A stretch of 64,000 bases of DNA from Acidobacteriota bacterium (GCA_021793405.1 JAJYSV010000013.1:1-64000), one strand, 5' to 3'. Shown: positions 35,705 to 46,221, counted from the stretch's first letter. Notes: a model not told the origin generated them from the sequence alone. Numbers and translations: made by a program.

Positions 35705-36765
35705 ACGCTCGCAACCGGATTTTTATCTTATTGGGAGTGCTGTTCATCTTTTCGCTGTTCTGGTATTTCTTTACGACGAATCGGTCCGGCGATTTGCAGT
35801 TGATCGGCATAGTGGATGCCAATGAAGTGATTGTCAGTTCTCGGATCCCGGGGCGGATTGAGACGCTCACGGTCGATGAAGGCGACGACGTACATGCCGG
35901 CGAACTGATCGCCACGATCCAAAGCGATGACCTCGCGGCGGCGACCAAGGCAGCCGAGGCAACGGCCGCCAGCCAGAAATATCTGTTGCAACAGGCCCGA
36001 GACACCGAGCGCCAGGTCGGAGGCAGCACCTCCAGCCAGGTAGCGAATGCGGAGGCGCAGCTGCGTGCCATGCGAGCCACTCTGATGCAGGCCCAGGCGC
36101 AGGAACAACACCAGGAAGCCGATACTTCGCGCTCCGTTGCGCTGGCGGCGCAGGGAGTCGTCAGCCAGCAAACGCGAGATGAAGATGTCGCTTCCCTGCG
36201 CGCAGATCGGGCCGCTGTCGACGCGGCGAAACAGAACGTAGCAGCCGCGGCGGCATCGCTGAAGACGGCAAAAGCGAACACGATTCAGGCGGCGGCGCAG
36301 GCAAAGACAGTTGCGGCGACGCACAGTCAAATGAAAAACGCGCAGGCGCTGCTGGACCAGGCGCAGGTGGAGCTGGGATATGCGAACGTGGTTTCGCCGA
36401 TTGCAGGCAAGGTGAATGTGAGAGCGGCACGGCAGGGCGAAGTGGTTGCGGCGGGAACTCCCATCGTGACCATTACGGATCTGACGCAAACCTGGGTCTA
36501 TGCGCCTCTGCCGGAGACGGAGGCGGATTCCGTGCAGTTGGGCGACATGCTGCGCGTGGTGATGCCAAGCGGCGCGACTCTCCAGGGCAAGGTGATCGCT
36601 AAATCGGCGGAAGGGGCCTTTGCGACGCAACGCGACGTGAGCCGGCGCAAGCGGGACATTGAAACGATTCGCCTGAAGCTGCTGATCGACAACCCAGGCA
36701 TGCGCTATGTGCCTGGAATGCTGGCTGAAGTCTATATCCCGAAGAGCAAGCTGGTCGCGCGATGA
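35701..36765 (+). CDS. HlyD family membrane fusion protein
   Basis: A 354-residue adaptor with one N-terminal membrane helix (IFILLGVLFIFSLFWYFF). The lipoyl half VIVSSRIPGRIETLTVDEGDDVHAGELI is followed by a long Ala/Gln-rich coiled coil (about 85-215), the second half YANVVSPIAGKVNVRAARQGEVV, and a beta-barrel. It resembles YbhG/YhiI adaptors that partner ABC-2 exporters. ATG 35701 overlaps the tetR stop as ATGA. Its own stop overlaps the ATPase gene. Confidence 0.9.
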   Translation: MNARNRIFILLGVLFIFSLFWYFFTTNRSGDLQLIGIVDANEVIVSSRIPGRIETLTVDEGDDVHAGELIATIQSDDLAAATKAAEATAASQKYLLQQARDTERQVGGSTSSQVANAEAQLRAMRATLMQAQAQEQHQEADTSRSVALAAQGVVSQQTRDEDVASLRADRAAVDAAKQNVAAAAASLKTAKANTIQAAAQAKTVAATHSQMKNAQALLDQAQVELGYANVVSPIAGKVNVRAARQGEVVAAGTPIVTITDLTQTWVYAPLPETEADSVQLGDMLRVVMPSGATLQGKVIAKSAEGAFATQRDVSRRKRDIETIRLKLLIDNPGMRYVPGMLAEVYIPKSKLVAR

Positions 36766-37775
36766 ATACCGGCAAGCCAGCGATGGCGATTTCTGTCGAA
36801 AACATTGTGAAGCGCTACGGAGATTTTACGGCCGTCGATGGCATCACGTTTCATGTGGACGATGGAGAAATCTTTGGGCTGCTGGGTCCGAACGGCGCCG
36901 GCAAGAGCACGCTGATCCGCATGATGACGACCTTGACTCCAGCGACCAGCGGACGGGCTGTGGTTGGCGGTCATGATGTCGCACGGGAGCCCGACGCGGT
37001 ACGGCGAACGATCGGAGTGATTCCGCAGGCACTGACCAGTGACATCGATCTGACATTGGAAGAAAATCTTTCGATCTACGCCAAGCTCTATGAGGTGCCG
37101 AAGGCAGAGCGCGAGCGCAACATCAACGATCTGCTGGAAGCAGTGGATCTGACAAAGTGGCGCGGGGCGCAGACCAAGACGCTTTCCGGCGGAATGCGGC
37201 GGCGGCTGGAGATTGCGCGGGGCCTGGTGCACAATCCTCGAATCTTCTTCCTGGACGAACCCACGACCGGACTGGATCCGGTTTCTCGCGTAGCCGTTTG
37301 GGAGATGCTGAACCATCTGAAAAATACGCGCAACCTGACGATCCTTCTAACCACGCATTACATGGACGAAGCCGATCGCCTGTGCGACCGCATCGCGATT
37401 GTCGATCACGGCAAGCTGGTTGCACTCGACAGTCCCATGGCGCTGAAGGCCAGCGTTCCTGGAACCAATGTTGTGGAAGCGCAATTCGCTCAGGAATCGG
37501 CCGAGTGGCCGGCGCGACTGAAACAATTGTCCGGTGTGACGTCCGTCGAATCGCAGAGCGCTGGGATGTACCGACTGCTAACTTCGAATGGCTCTCTGAC
37601 TACGACGCAGCTGGTAGAGATGGCCGTCAGCAGCGGCAATACTCTGAAGTCACTGAGCGTTCAGAACACCACGCTCGACGACGTTTTTGTTCACTTCACG
37701 GGGCGACAACTTCGTGACGAGCAGGTGAAGGCGCTGGGGTTTGTGATGCCGCCACGCCCGGGGATGCAGCCATGA
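36762..37775 (+). CDS. ABC transporter ATP-binding protein (DrrA/YbhF type)
   Basis: A 337-residue ATPase. Walker A is [11 protein letters not shown], the Q-loop is [13 protein letters not shown], the signature [13 protein letters not shown], and Walker B with the D-loop [13 protein letters not shown]. The switch His is in [16 protein letters not shown]-terminal extension of about 80 residues (DUF4162-like) matches drug and lipid exporter ATPases. The ATG at 36762 overlaps the previous stop. An internal Met at residue 8 is an alternative. It powers the ABC-2 permease next to it. Confidence 0.93.
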   Translation: MNTGKPAMAISVENIVKRYGDFTAVDGITFHVDDGEIFGLLGPNGAGKSTLIRMMTTLTPATSGRAVVGGHDVAREPDAVRRTIGVIPQALTSDIDLTLEENLSIYAKLYEVPKAERERNINDLLEAVDLTKWRGAQTKTLSGGMRRRLEIARGLVHNPRIFFLDEPTTGLDPVSRVAVWEMLNHLKNTRNLTILLTTHYMDEADRLCDRIAIVDHGKLVALDSPMALKASVPGTNVVEAQFAQESAEWPARLKQLSGVTSVESQSAGMYRLLTSNGSLTTTQLVEMAVSSGNTLKSLSVQNTTLDDVFVHFTGRQLRDEQVKALGFVMPPRPGMQP

Positions 37776-38884
37776 CACGAATGATGGCAATTGTTGAGCG
37801 GGAGATGCGGAAGTTCTTTCGCTCGCCGACGTTGATGATGGTTTCGATGGCGTTGCCGCTGGTGCAACTGGTCATTCTGGGCAACGCATTCGGGGGCAAG
37901 ATTGTAGGCGCACAGGTGGGCGTCGTCGACTACGATCACGGCTCTCAGGCGCTCAAAGTTCACGAGGCGTTCAACGCTGTTGCGGCAAACATCCGGACCT
38001 TTACCACTACCGAATACGAAGATGAGCAGAAGGCGCGCGAGGATGTGCGCACCGGAAAGCTGGACGCCGCGGTGATTATCCCACGGCAATACTCACGACG
38101 GGTGCTGGCTGGGGATTCGCCGCAAATTGGCCTGGTAGTGGACAATACCGACCTGACGACGAGCGGCGGTATTGAAGCAGAGATGCAGTCTCTGGTGGAC
38201 GCATTGAATGCTCCGGCGATTCAACCGAAGGTGGTGCAGCAGATCGCACTGGAGATCGTCGAACTGTACCCGTACGTTGAATACATGAAATATCTGTTGT
38301 CCGGTTCCATCGCGCTGGCCATGTATGTGGCCGTCATGATCGGCGGGGGGATGCTGTACATCGACGATAAAGCGCGGGGCGTGCATGAAGGCTATCTGGT
38401 CACGCCGATCACGAAGCTCGAGTTGGTACTGGGGTTGAACCTTGCTGGAACCGTTAAGGCGGTCATGTCCGGCATCTCGCTGACCATGATTGGCTCGCTG
38501 CTGGCCGGGCTGGGTTCCATTTTTCATCCGGCGACGGATCTGCTGCTATTGCTGCTGATCGTTTCCACCTCCATCGCATTCAACGGCATGATGTTTTTGA
38601 TGATGGTGCGGGTGGAAGACCCGCTGGTGCCGCGGGCCATCTTTGGAGTTTTGAATACGCTTCTGTTCTTTCCCAGCGGCGCCATCTCTCCGGTGAAGGG
38701 GTTTCCATCCTGGCTGCGCGCTATTGCCGTCGTGGATCCCTTTACCTATGCGGTCCATGGCTTCAAAGCCATTCTGCTGAAAGATGGCGGATTCGACGCG
38801 ATCTGGATGGACCTGCTTTTCCTGTTTGGATTTGGAATCGCGACACTGCTGATCGCGACACCGCTGTTCAAGCGGTCGCTCTAG
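37772..38884 (+). CDS. ABC-2 type permease
   Basis: A 370-residue inner-membrane subunit. One transmembrane helix near residues 22-42 is followed by a large extracytoplasmic loop (about 45-170). Five further helices follow from about 180, including YVAVMIGGGMLYIDDKARGVHEGYL and FFPSGAISPVKGFPSWLRA, the conserved ABC-2 region. The start overlaps the ATPase stop as ATGA. With the ATPase and HlyD protein it forms a YbhFSR-like exporter; the substrate is unknown. Confidence 0.9.
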   Translation: MTRMMAIVEREMRKFFRSPTLMMVSMALPLVQLVILGNAFGGKIVGAQVGVVDYDHGSQALKVHEAFNAVAANIRTFTTTEYEDEQKAREDVRTGKLDAAVIIPRQYSRRVLAGDSPQIGLVVDNTDLTTSGGIEAEMQSLVDALNAPAIQPKVVQQIALEIVELYPYVEYMKYLLSGSIALAMYVAVMIGGGMLYIDDKARGVHEGYLVTPITKLELVLGLNLAGTVKAVMSGISLTMIGSLLAGLGSIFHPATDLLLLLLIVSTSIAFNGMMFLMMVRVEDPLVPRAIFGVLNTLLFFPSGAISPVKGFPSWLRAIAVVDPFTYAVHGFKAILLKDGGFDAIWMDLLFLFGFGIATLLIATPLFKRSL

Positions 38885-39007
38885 CTGCGGGCAGACTGCC
38901 AACACCAACATCGAACTTCTGTAAAAATTTCGCCACAACCACCTGGCGCCGCCAAGGGACGCGGAAGTGCGCGTGCGTCAGATGTCCGTCCTCCGCAATC
39001 TGGACAT

Positions 39008-41251
39008 TTAGTATGGGGGTGGTGTTACGCCCCAAGCTCGATTCGGGGAGGGTCCGACCTGAATATCGAGAATTCCGCCGGCCCTGATCTCGGTCTCGCG
39101 AAGCCAGGCGCGAGACAGCGTTCTACCATTTAAGGTAACGGACTGAATATAACTATCGCGGACTGGATCTCCCTGTACGTCAATTCTGAAATTTTTTCCA
39201 TTGCTCAGATGAAGCACAACATGCTGGAAGATCGGTGTCGCGAGAAAGTAGAACGGCTGTCCCACTGTCACGGGATAGATTCCCACGGAACTCAACACGA
39301 ACCACGCGCTCATTGTCCCGCCATCGTCATCCATCTCTGGCAATAGACCATCTGGCGTGGCACGGAATGCCTTCTGGATCACAGGCGTCGGGTAAAAATT
39401 GTGCGATCCATAGATGTTCTTCATCGGCTCCAGCAGGATGCGGTGCACATACTCCTGCGTCCTCCACGGTTGGCCGAGATAGTCGAAGAGATAGGGATAA
39501 TTGATGTCTGGCTCATTGGCAATCGTGAAGAGGTTATCGTTGAAAAACTTATGCAGCGATTCTACGGACGCCTGCTGTCCACCTTGCAACTTTGTCAGCC
39601 CAGCCAGGTCATACGGGACCGTCCAGCGGTACTGCCACATTGTGCCCTCGTAGAGATACTTATCATCGACGACTCTGGGGTCTTTGGCCGGCAACCAGTT
39701 CCCGTCTTGATCCTTGGCGCCAAAAAAGCCGGTCGCGGGGTTCCAAAGCGTGCGATAGTCGGCGGCTATCTGGTGATATTTGCGAGCGTCGTCCGGTCGA
39801 TGTAACATCGCTGCCCATTCGCCGACTGCCCAGGCTGCATAATCGTCGTCCAGCGTTCGGGCGGTGTGTCGCGGCTCATAGGGAAGTCCGTGCCTTCTCT
39901 GGTTGAGCCGGACTGCCAGCGCATCCCGTACCTGCAGGAACGTCTGGCTTGTCGGCTGGCAATCGCCTTTTCTGATCGAATCGACAAGATATTGCTCCGC
40001 CCCTTCCATGCGGGTGTTGGGACCGGGCCAATAGCCGACGGCCTGTTCGGAATATCGCTGGGCAAAGATTGCGGCAAGCGAATCACACATGTCGTGGGCT
40101 CTGGATTGATCGAGCAAGGACACCAGAGGCATCTGCGTACGATATGTATCCCATAGCGTCCAGCTACTGTAGTAGCGGAAGTTGTCGGATCGATGAATCT
40201 TCTGATCCGTCCCTCGATACTCGCCATCGAGGTTCGATACAGCGGCCGGCAGCAGCATGGCGTGATAGAAGCTGCTATAAAAGACCTTTTTCAGTTCCGT
40301 AGGACCATCGACAGATATCTGGCCGAGCGCCTTGTTCCAGGCATGACGTGCGGTATGCCTCGCGGCATCAAAATCCCAACCTTGTACTTCCTTATTGAGT
40401 TGTGTTCTTGCGTGTTCGGTATCGATCTCAGAAAAACCTATTTTCACTACGACGGGAGTCGGCGCGTTTTTTGCCAGATGGAGCTCGGCAACTACATTTT
40501 TTCCTTGTGCGGATGTGCCGGATTGCAGAGCGCCGTCGCGATACAACTTCATCGATTGCACGGGAACGCTGAGGGCCATGTAGAAATAGAGCTTGTACCA
40601 TCCCAGGTTCCACTTTTCTCCGTTGCACATTTGCCGGGTCTGGATGCTTCCCTCAAAGGCCTGCCCGGTAACGCGCGAAATTTCGGCGGCGTCAACGATC
40701 TGAGAGCCTCGGCGGAGGTCAAGCAGGAGTATCTCTGGAGAGCCGGGCGGAAAGGTGTACCGGTGGAGGCTCGCATGCTGGGTTACGGTGAGCTCCGCAC
40801 GAATGGAAGACGGGACGAGCGTGACCGCATAGTAGCCGGGCGTGGCGGTTTCCGATGCCTTGTCATATGGCTGCGCATATTTTGCAGGGTCCAGAGAGGC
40901 CGGATCCTCCGTGAATGGCAGGATGGATAGTATTCCGCCGAGCCCCTCGCAACCAACGCCGCTCATTCTGAAATGCGAGAAGCCGATGATTTTCTTATCT
41001 TGATAGTTGTAGCCTGCGTGGGCATCGTGGTTCAGGGAGCTGGGATAGGTATCCGGGCTTGCCGTCACCATGCCAAAAGGCAAAATCGGTCCGGGAAACG
41101 TTTGTCCATGGTCGCCGCTGGTACCGACAAAAGGGTTTGCCAGCTCAGCGGGCTGCTGCGCCACCAGCTGTCCGGCCAAGACTGCAAGGATCGCGAGCCA
41201 AATAGTATTCCTCAGGTGGCGTGTTCCATTCGTACCAATTCCCAATCGCAC
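39008..41251 (-). CDS. secreted GH92-like alpha-mannosidase
   Basis: A 747-residue exported protein (hydrophobic TIWLAILAVLAGQLVAQQ). It matches glycoside hydrolase family 92, which are Ca2+-dependent exo-alpha-mannosidases: NPFVGTSGDHGQTFPGPI with PFGMV at the N-terminus, GFSHFRMSGVGCEG, IANEPDINYPYLFDYLGQPW, and EMDDDGGTMSAWFVLSSVGIYPV near the C-terminus. The start codon is GTG, preceded by GGAGG. The family normally runs 700-800 residues. It is the first member of the carbohydrate island and is divergent from the Gfo/Idh/MocA gene. Confidence 0.88.
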   Translation of the reverse strand: MRLGIGTNGTRHLRNTIWLAILAVLAGQLVAQQPAELANPFVGTSGDHGQTFPGPILPFGMVTASPDTYPSSLNHDAHAGYNYQDKKIIGFSHFRMSGVGCEGLGGILSILPFTEDPASLDPAKYAQPYDKASETATPGYYAVTLVPSSIRAELTVTQHASLHRYTFPPGSPEILLLDLRRGSQIVDAAEISRVTGQAFEGSIQTRQMCNGEKWNLGWYKLYFYMALSVPVQSMKLYRDGALQSGTSAQGKNVVAELHLAKNAPTPVVVKIGFSEIDTEHARTQLNKEVQGWDFDAARHTARHAWNKALGQISVDGPTELKKVFYSSFYHAMLLPAAVSNLDGEYRGTDQKIHRSDNFRYYSSWTLWDTYRTQMPLVSLLDQSRAHDMCDSLAAIFAQRYSEQAVGYWPGPNTRMEGAEQYLVDSIRKGDCQPTSQTFLQVRDALAVRLNQRRHGLPYEPRHTARTLDDDYAAWAVGEWAAMLHRPDDARKYHQIAADYRTLWNPATGFFGAKDQDGNWLPAKDPRVVDDKYLYEGTMWQYRWTVPYDLAGLTKLQGGQQASVESLHKFFNDNLFTIANEPDINYPYLFDYLGQPWRTQEYVHRILLEPMKNIYGSHNFYPTPVIQKAFRATPDGLLPEMDDDGGTMSAWFVLSSVGIYPVTVGQPFYFLATPIFQHVVLHLSNGKNFRIDVQGDPVRDSYIQSVTLNGRTLSRAWLRETEIRAGGILDIQVGPSPNRAWGVTPPPY

Positions 41252-41412
41252 TGAATCCTCCGTTCCAGTTGATCGTAACCCACGCGGACCCAGGTTACTG
41301 GCTATCGTTATTCGTATGCAGCGAATCGACGCCTGGGTGGTTCAGGGTGCGGAACGTTGGGGGCTCATCGCAGAATGGTACAAGAAACGTGTCCGGCCAT
41401 TATCATTGCACC

Positions 41413-42423
41413 ATGCAAAACAAACTTCGCTGGGGAGTTCTCAGCACCGCTTCCATCGGCCTCAAGAAAGTCCTCCCCGCCATGCAACAGGGCCAGTACA
41501 CGACTGTCGCGGCCATCGCATCCCGCGACCTTGCGAAGGCTCGGAAGGCAGCGGCCGCGCTCGGTATTCCCACGGCCTACGGCTCGTACGAAGAACTCCT
41601 CGCCGACCCTACGATCGACGTCGTCTACAATCCCCTTCCCAATCAGCTGCACGTCCCCTGGACCATCCGGGCCGCGGAAGCAGGTAAACACGTTCTCTGC
41701 GAGAAGCCTCTCAGCCTGACCGTCGCTGAAGCCGAGTCGCTGCTCGCGGTTCGCTCTCGTACGGGGGTTAAGATTGGCGAAGCCTTCATGATCCGCAGCT
41801 ACCCGCAATGGCTCCGCCTGCGTGAGTTGCTCGACGAACGACGCATCGGAGAACTTCGCTCCATCGTCGGCTTCTTCAGCTACTTCAACGTCGATCCGTC
41901 GAACATCCGCAATCACATTGAATTCGGCGGAGGCGCTCTGATGGACATAGGCTGCTACCTTGTCCACGCATCGCGATTTGGATTCGCAGCACAGCCCACG
42001 CGAGTCGTCGGCTGTATCGACCGGGATCCGAAGACGCGAATCGATCGCTTGACGTCGGCGATTCTCGATTTCCCCGGCGGTCAATCTATCTTTACGTGCA
42101 GCACGCAGCTGGTTCCCTACCAGCGGATGCAATTTCTGGGGACTCGGGGACGCATCGAAATCGAAATCCCATTCAACGCTCCTCCCGACCGGCCAACTCG
42201 CATTTTCATCGACGACGGCGGCGACCTTTCCGGAAGCGGCATCACCACGGAAACGTTTCCCGTCTGCAACCAATACACGCTCCAAGGCGATGCTTTCTCC
42301 AAGGCCGTTCTGGACGGCGGCGAAGTTCCCGTGGCTGTCGAAGACGCGATCAAGAACATGGCCGTCATCGAAGCAATCTTCCATTCCGCCAACTCAGGAC
42401 AATGGGAATCGCCATTGCGATGA
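41413..42423 (+). CDS. Gfo/Idh/MocA family oxidoreductase
   Basis: A 336-residue NAD(P)-dependent sugar dehydrogenase. The Rossmann part has RWGVLSTASIGLKKVLPAM and IDVVYNPLPNQLHVPW, then the signature GKHVLCEKPLSL with the catalytic Lys. GGGALMDIGCYLVHASR supplies the second active-site residues. No signal peptide is present, so it is cytoplasmic. It probably oxidises or epimerises a sugar released by the island. ATG 41413 was chosen because it starts the Rossmann strand; a longer frame exists. The following glycosidase starts 17 bases after its stop. Confidence 0.88.
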   Translation: MQNKLRWGVLSTASIGLKKVLPAMQQGQYTTVAAIASRDLAKARKAAAALGIPTAYGSYEELLADPTIDVVYNPLPNQLHVPWTIRAAEAGKHVLCEKPLSLTVAEAESLLAVRSRTGVKIGEAFMIRSYPQWLRLRELLDERRIGELRSIVGFFSYFNVDPSNIRNHIEFGGGALMDIGCYLVHASRFGFAAQPTRVVGCIDRDPKTRIDRLTSAILDFPGGQSIFTCSTQLVPYQRMQFLGTRGRIEIEIPFNAPPDRPTRIFIDDGGDLSGSGITTETFPVCNQYTLQGDAFSKAVLDGGEVPVAVEDAIKNMAVIEAIFHSANSGQWESPLR

Positions 42424-42440
42424 AGGATCAAGAGTGCTGA

Positions 42441-44444
42441 ATGAAAAAACTGATTGTATTGTTCATGCTCCTTGGGACGGCAGCTGCTTCAGAAGCGCAG
42501 ATCACGGCGCCAGCAAGAGGCTTACAGGGCCACGCACAAATGCGTGGCATTCTTCAGTCCATTGAAAATGGAGACATCCAATCTGCCGGAGGTCATTATC
42601 TGGTAACAAGAAAAGACAGTCGCTTGCCGGTGGAAATGATCTTCAAGTCCTGTCAGGGTGTTGGCATCCATCGCGAACTCAATCAATGGTGGGTTTTGCC
42701 GATCAGTGCGGCCGGCAGTCAGATTGAGGTCAACACCAACCTTTGGGTGCTGCCTGAAAATCCACTCTCCCCGGAAAATTCCTGGTACATCAAACTGCAA
42801 CGCGGGGAATCGATTGTCGCCCGGCTTGACGATGTCTTGACCGTCCGCGTAAGTGGCGACAAGTTTGAACTGTATAAATCAGAAGCACGCCCTCACAGCG
42901 ATGCATTTAACAATCGTTATTCTTTCCACATCAACGACGGGGAGGCGCTTGAAAACGCCTTGGCCGGTTTTTACTGGGGAACCATGTTGCCGTCGGTCGT
43001 CGAAAAGACGAAGGCGAAGAACTATCCCTATCACGACGGGTATGTGGTCAGCACGCTGAATCCCAAATCCTATGCCGGCACGTATCCGGATGTCGATCAT
43101 GAATTTCAGATCAAAGGCCGTCTCGCGATGGGGTCTGCGCTCGATCTGGATATTGTCAGGCGCATGATTGCACTTCAGTTCAAGGTCATGAACGACGATC
43201 CCGAAAAGCTATTTCGCATTCCCTGCTCGGTTCAGCCTTCGGGCCTGCGCGAATACCACGTTCGCCGAAACAGTCAGGACAGGAGAACAAATGCTGAAAT
43301 GTTTCTGTTGACGGGCAATATTGAAGTATTGGAAGAGTCCTGGCGCTATTATCAGGCCACGAAAGACACTGCCTGGCTTCGCAGCAATATCGTCAATCTG
43401 GAAAACGCCGCTTCTTTGACCATCGCAAATACGGACCAGTACGGACGTGTATGGTCCGATGTCTATTACGAAGACCAGGTGATCAAAGATGGGCGCGTAA
43501 CTCAGGCAGGAGCATTCGCGGCCTATACATTTGGCCTGCTGGCCGGCATGGAAAATATTTTAAGCCGGAAAGAAAAGTCCATCTACTACTCCGGCTATTC
43601 AAAGAAGATAGCCGCCATGCTGGTCAAGCCTCTTCCGATGGGATTTTGGGATGAAAAAAATCAGCGATTTATCGATTGGGTCGATCGGAATGGCCAGGTT
43701 CACGACCATATTCATCTATTGTCCAATGAACTTCCTTTTCTTTTTGGGTATGCATCGGATGCTCAGGCCAATGCAGTGCGGCGTCTGATCGATGCAAATT
43801 TCGCATCCTTCGAAAGATTTCCCAGTTTCGTGGCGGCGGACGTTGCCGACTATACCAGATCGGAAATTGGAACCGGCGGCCCGTACGATCTGAGCGCTGC
43901 CGGCAGATATTGGTATTGGGACGCGGCTTTCTGGGCATCGCGCAATCGGGGCGACATACTCTTCAATCAACTCAAGACGGTGGCCAATGAAGCGGCGCAA
44001 ACCGATTACTTCATGGGTGAACGATACGACATGGACCATGTGTATTATGTCGATGGAAAGAACTGGCATGGAGCCGAAATGTATTACGAATATCCATGTG
44101 TGTACGCTTCGGTACTCATTAGAGACTTATTAGGGTTTACGTCTGCCGTCGATGCCGATGTATCCATCCAGCCGCACATCAACGGCTATGGCAGCGTGGA
44201 GTTCAGGATTCCCAGGTACGACGTGAAATATACATATGGCGCCAAAGGGTTTGTGCTGAAGAACTTTTCCGGTAAAACGAGACGCTTCAGGATCGATCTG
44301 TCCGGTCTCTACTCCGGCACAACGCGATATAAACTCGTGCGGAAGTCAAGCCATGAAATTGTGGGAGTAAGATCGACGGTTGAACTGTCTTCACAGGAAG
44401 AAGCCAGTTGGATTCCGATCCACGTGAGGCAAACGCTCCAATGA
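42441..44444 (+). CDS. secreted putative six-hairpin glycosidase
   Basis: A 667-residue protein with a signal peptide (KKLIVLFMLLGTAAASEA). I do not recognise a named family with certainty. An N-terminal beta-rich domain spans about 20-230. It is followed by a helical region (about 240-560) with regularly spaced Trp/Tyr-rich hairpins such as WRYYQATKDTAWLRSN and GRYWYWDAAFWASRNRGD, as in (alpha/alpha)6-barrel glycosidases. A short beta-sandwich then ends the protein. Acidic candidates lie in YDMDHVYYVDGKNWHGAEMYYE. The gene is A/T-richer than the first 38 kb. It follows the Gfo/Idh/MocA gene closely. Confidence 0.6.
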   Translation: MKKLIVLFMLLGTAAASEAQITAPARGLQGHAQMRGILQSIENGDIQSAGGHYLVTRKDSRLPVEMIFKSCQGVGIHRELNQWWVLPISAAGSQIEVNTNLWVLPENPLSPENSWYIKLQRGESIVARLDDVLTVRVSGDKFELYKSEARPHSDAFNNRYSFHINDGEALENALAGFYWGTMLPSVVEKTKAKNYPYHDGYVVSTLNPKSYAGTYPDVDHEFQIKGRLAMGSALDLDIVRRMIALQFKVMNDDPEKLFRIPCSVQPSGLREYHVRRNSQDRRTNAEMFLLTGNIEVLEESWRYYQATKDTAWLRSNIVNLENAASLTIANTDQYGRVWSDVYYEDQVIKDGRVTQAGAFAAYTFGLLAGMENILSRKEKSIYYSGYSKKIAAMLVKPLPMGFWDEKNQRFIDWVDRNGQVHDHIHLLSNELPFLFGYASDAQANAVRRLIDANFASFERFPSFVAADVADYTRSEIGTGGPYDLSAAGRYWYWDAAFWASRNRGDILFNQLKTVANEAAQTDYFMGERYDMDHVYYVDGKNWHGAEMYYEYPCVYASVLIRDLLGFTSAVDADVSIQPHINGYGSVEFRIPRYDVKYTYGAKGFVLKNFSGKTRRFRIDLSGLYSGTTRYKLVRKSSHEIVGVRSTVELSSQEEASWIPIHVRQTLQ

Positions 44445-44782
44445 GGAGCGGTCAATTGGGCGCCGGAATTCCTGGAGAGATTTTCTTATGGTGTTCGACC
44501 ACATCGCCTCCGGCCCTGGAATCACTGCGACATCGAGGATGGCAGGACGACATCCACGATGCTGACGATATTTTCAATTGCGCCGCGATCGTTCAGGTTT
44601 TAGCCTTGCATCTGTTATTTTCGCGCGAATTCGTCGAAAAAAGTCATCGCGGACAGAGCGTTGCCGTTGTCATCAAACAGACCCTCTGTCTCTGCCGTGG
44701 TGAACTCGTCGATAGCGTCTCTGTTGCTCCGTCAAAAGGTCATAGCGAATAAAGCCACGATGCACGGGGTCGGAGAGCATAT
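44445..44782. other. intergenic with possible decayed coding sequence
   Basis: No intact gene is found. On the minus strand, 44615-44731 reads as a plausible protein end (AIDEFTTAETEGLFDDNGNA followed by LSAMTFFDEFARK and a stop), but nothing upstream joins it in frame. Confidence 0.4.
44615..44731 (-). pseudogene. possible C-terminal gene remnant
   Basis: A 38-codon open stretch ending in a stop has a composition unlike a random frame: acidic, with LFDDNGNALSAMTFFDEF, which resembles the last residues of some secreted glycosidases (a loose resemblance to GH53-type ends). Upstream it is cut by a stop at 44732-44734. It may be debris of a lost gene. Confidence 0.3.
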
Positions 44783-46216
44783 ATGTTGAATCGCAGATCA
44801 TTTTTGTTGACGGGGAATAAAGTACTCGGCGCTCTTGCCATTTCAAACGTGGCCCCATCATTTGCGAGGAGCCAGGTGACTTCCGGAGTTGTCTCGATCC
44901 GTCTGAAGAGCGCTCCTCCGCTGGCGAATATTCCAGATAACTTTGTCGGACTTGGATATGAAATGTCCTCCGCCGCGCGTCTGGGCCTGCTTTCGGTACA
45001 GAATGCACGCTACGTGCGGCTGATTAAGAATCTCGGTCGAAAGGGAGTGCTGCGATTAGGAGGCATCGTCTCAGACTTCTCAAGGTACGCGCCGCAAGGC
45101 CAGATCGTCGCCGAGCCGAAGCACACTGTTGTCACACGGGCCAGCCTGGAACAACTCAGCGCCTTTCTGAAGGAGATTGGATGGACGGCAATCTGGAGCG
45201 TGAATTTTGGCAATGGAACGTTGGAAGAGGCCGTTACCGAGGCGCGCGCCGTTGCTTCGATACTAGGAAAAGGTCTCTATGCGCTCGAGATTGGCAATGA
45301 GGTGGACAGGTACGGGCACGGTGAGCACTCGCAGCGCAAGCCTCCCTACAACTATGACATGTACCGTGCAGAATATACGGTCTGGCACAATGCCATCTCC
45401 AATGCCGTCCCGGGGGTACGCTTCGCGGCGCCGGATGCCACCTTCTCCGCCGTTGAGTGGGTAGAGGAAATGTCAAAAGACGCCCACGGCGACGTACAGT
45501 TGCTCACGATCCACTATTATCGCAACGGTCAGCGGAGGGGTAGCGTCGAACAGTTGGCGGTGCCGGACCCCATGCTGCAAAGCAAGCTAAAGCGACTGAA
45601 AGCGACTGCCCGGCAAAGCGGCATTCCATGGCGGATGTGCGAGACGAACTCGTTCTCCGGTGGGGGAAGGCCAGGAGTAAGCGACACGATGCTTGCTGCG
45701 CTTTGGACCTTGGATTACATGCTGCTGCTGGCACAGTACGGCTGTGCCGGTGTAAACATTGAGACTGGCGTGAATCAGCTCGGCTTTGTGAGTTTCTATT
45801 CTCCGATCCAGGACGACGGCAAGGGTAACAACACCGCAGGCGTGCCCTACTACGGAATGCTGGCCTGCGTTACGGCAATGGATGGCTCACCTGAAGTGTT
45901 ACCCATCGACATGGATCTCCATGGCATGAACATAACTGCGTACGCACTCGGAACAGCGGGGAAACCGCGCTCTCTGGTGGTAGTGAACCGCGATCCTTCG
46001 CAGGATGCGGAGGTCGTGTTCGCCGATCTGAAGATGGGCAGCGTGCATGCCATGCGCCTGTCCGCCCCGTCTGAGTTCTCCCGCGCGGACGTCACCTTCG
46101 CGGGCGCCGCTGTGGACGCTGGCGGGCATTGGAGACCTAGGAAGGTTGAGTCGATCCGCAACGGAAAGGTCACCGTGCCGCGTATGAGTGCAGTGGTTTT
46201 GCTGCATGCGATTTGA
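44783..46216 (+). CDS. secreted GH79-like beta-glucuronidase
   Basis: A 477-residue protein with a Tat-like signal (NRRSFLLTG, then a hydrophobic run to about residue 28). The (beta/alpha)8 barrel shows LRLGGIVSDFSRY, the acid/base Glu in ALEIGNEVDRYG (E173) and the nucleophile Glu in MCETNSFSGGG (E287). A C-terminal beta domain follows. These fit family GH79, which removes glucuronic acid or 4-O-methyl-glucuronic acid. It is preceded by GGAGAGC. A truncated sulfatase follows directly. Confidence 0.75.
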   Translation: MLNRRSFLLTGNKVLGALAISNVAPSFARSQVTSGVVSIRLKSAPPLANIPDNFVGLGYEMSSAARLGLLSVQNARYVRLIKNLGRKGVLRLGGIVSDFSRYAPQGQIVAEPKHTVVTRASLEQLSAFLKEIGWTAIWSVNFGNGTLEEAVTEARAVASILGKGLYALEIGNEVDRYGHGEHSQRKPPYNYDMYRAEYTVWHNAISNAVPGVRFAAPDATFSAVEWVEEMSKDAHGDVQLLTIHYYRNGQRRGSVEQLAVPDPMLQSKLKRLKATARQSGIPWRMCETNSFSGGGRPGVSDTMLAALWTLDYMLLLAQYGCAGVNIETGVNQLGFVSFYSPIQDDGKGNNTAGVPYYGMLACVTAMDGSPEVLPIDMDLHGMNITAYALGTAGKPRSLVVVNRDPSQDAEVVFADLKMGSVHAMRLSAPSEFSRADVTFAGAAVDAGGHWRPRKVESIRNGKVTVPRMSAVVLLHAI

Positions 46217-46221
46217 GCAAA

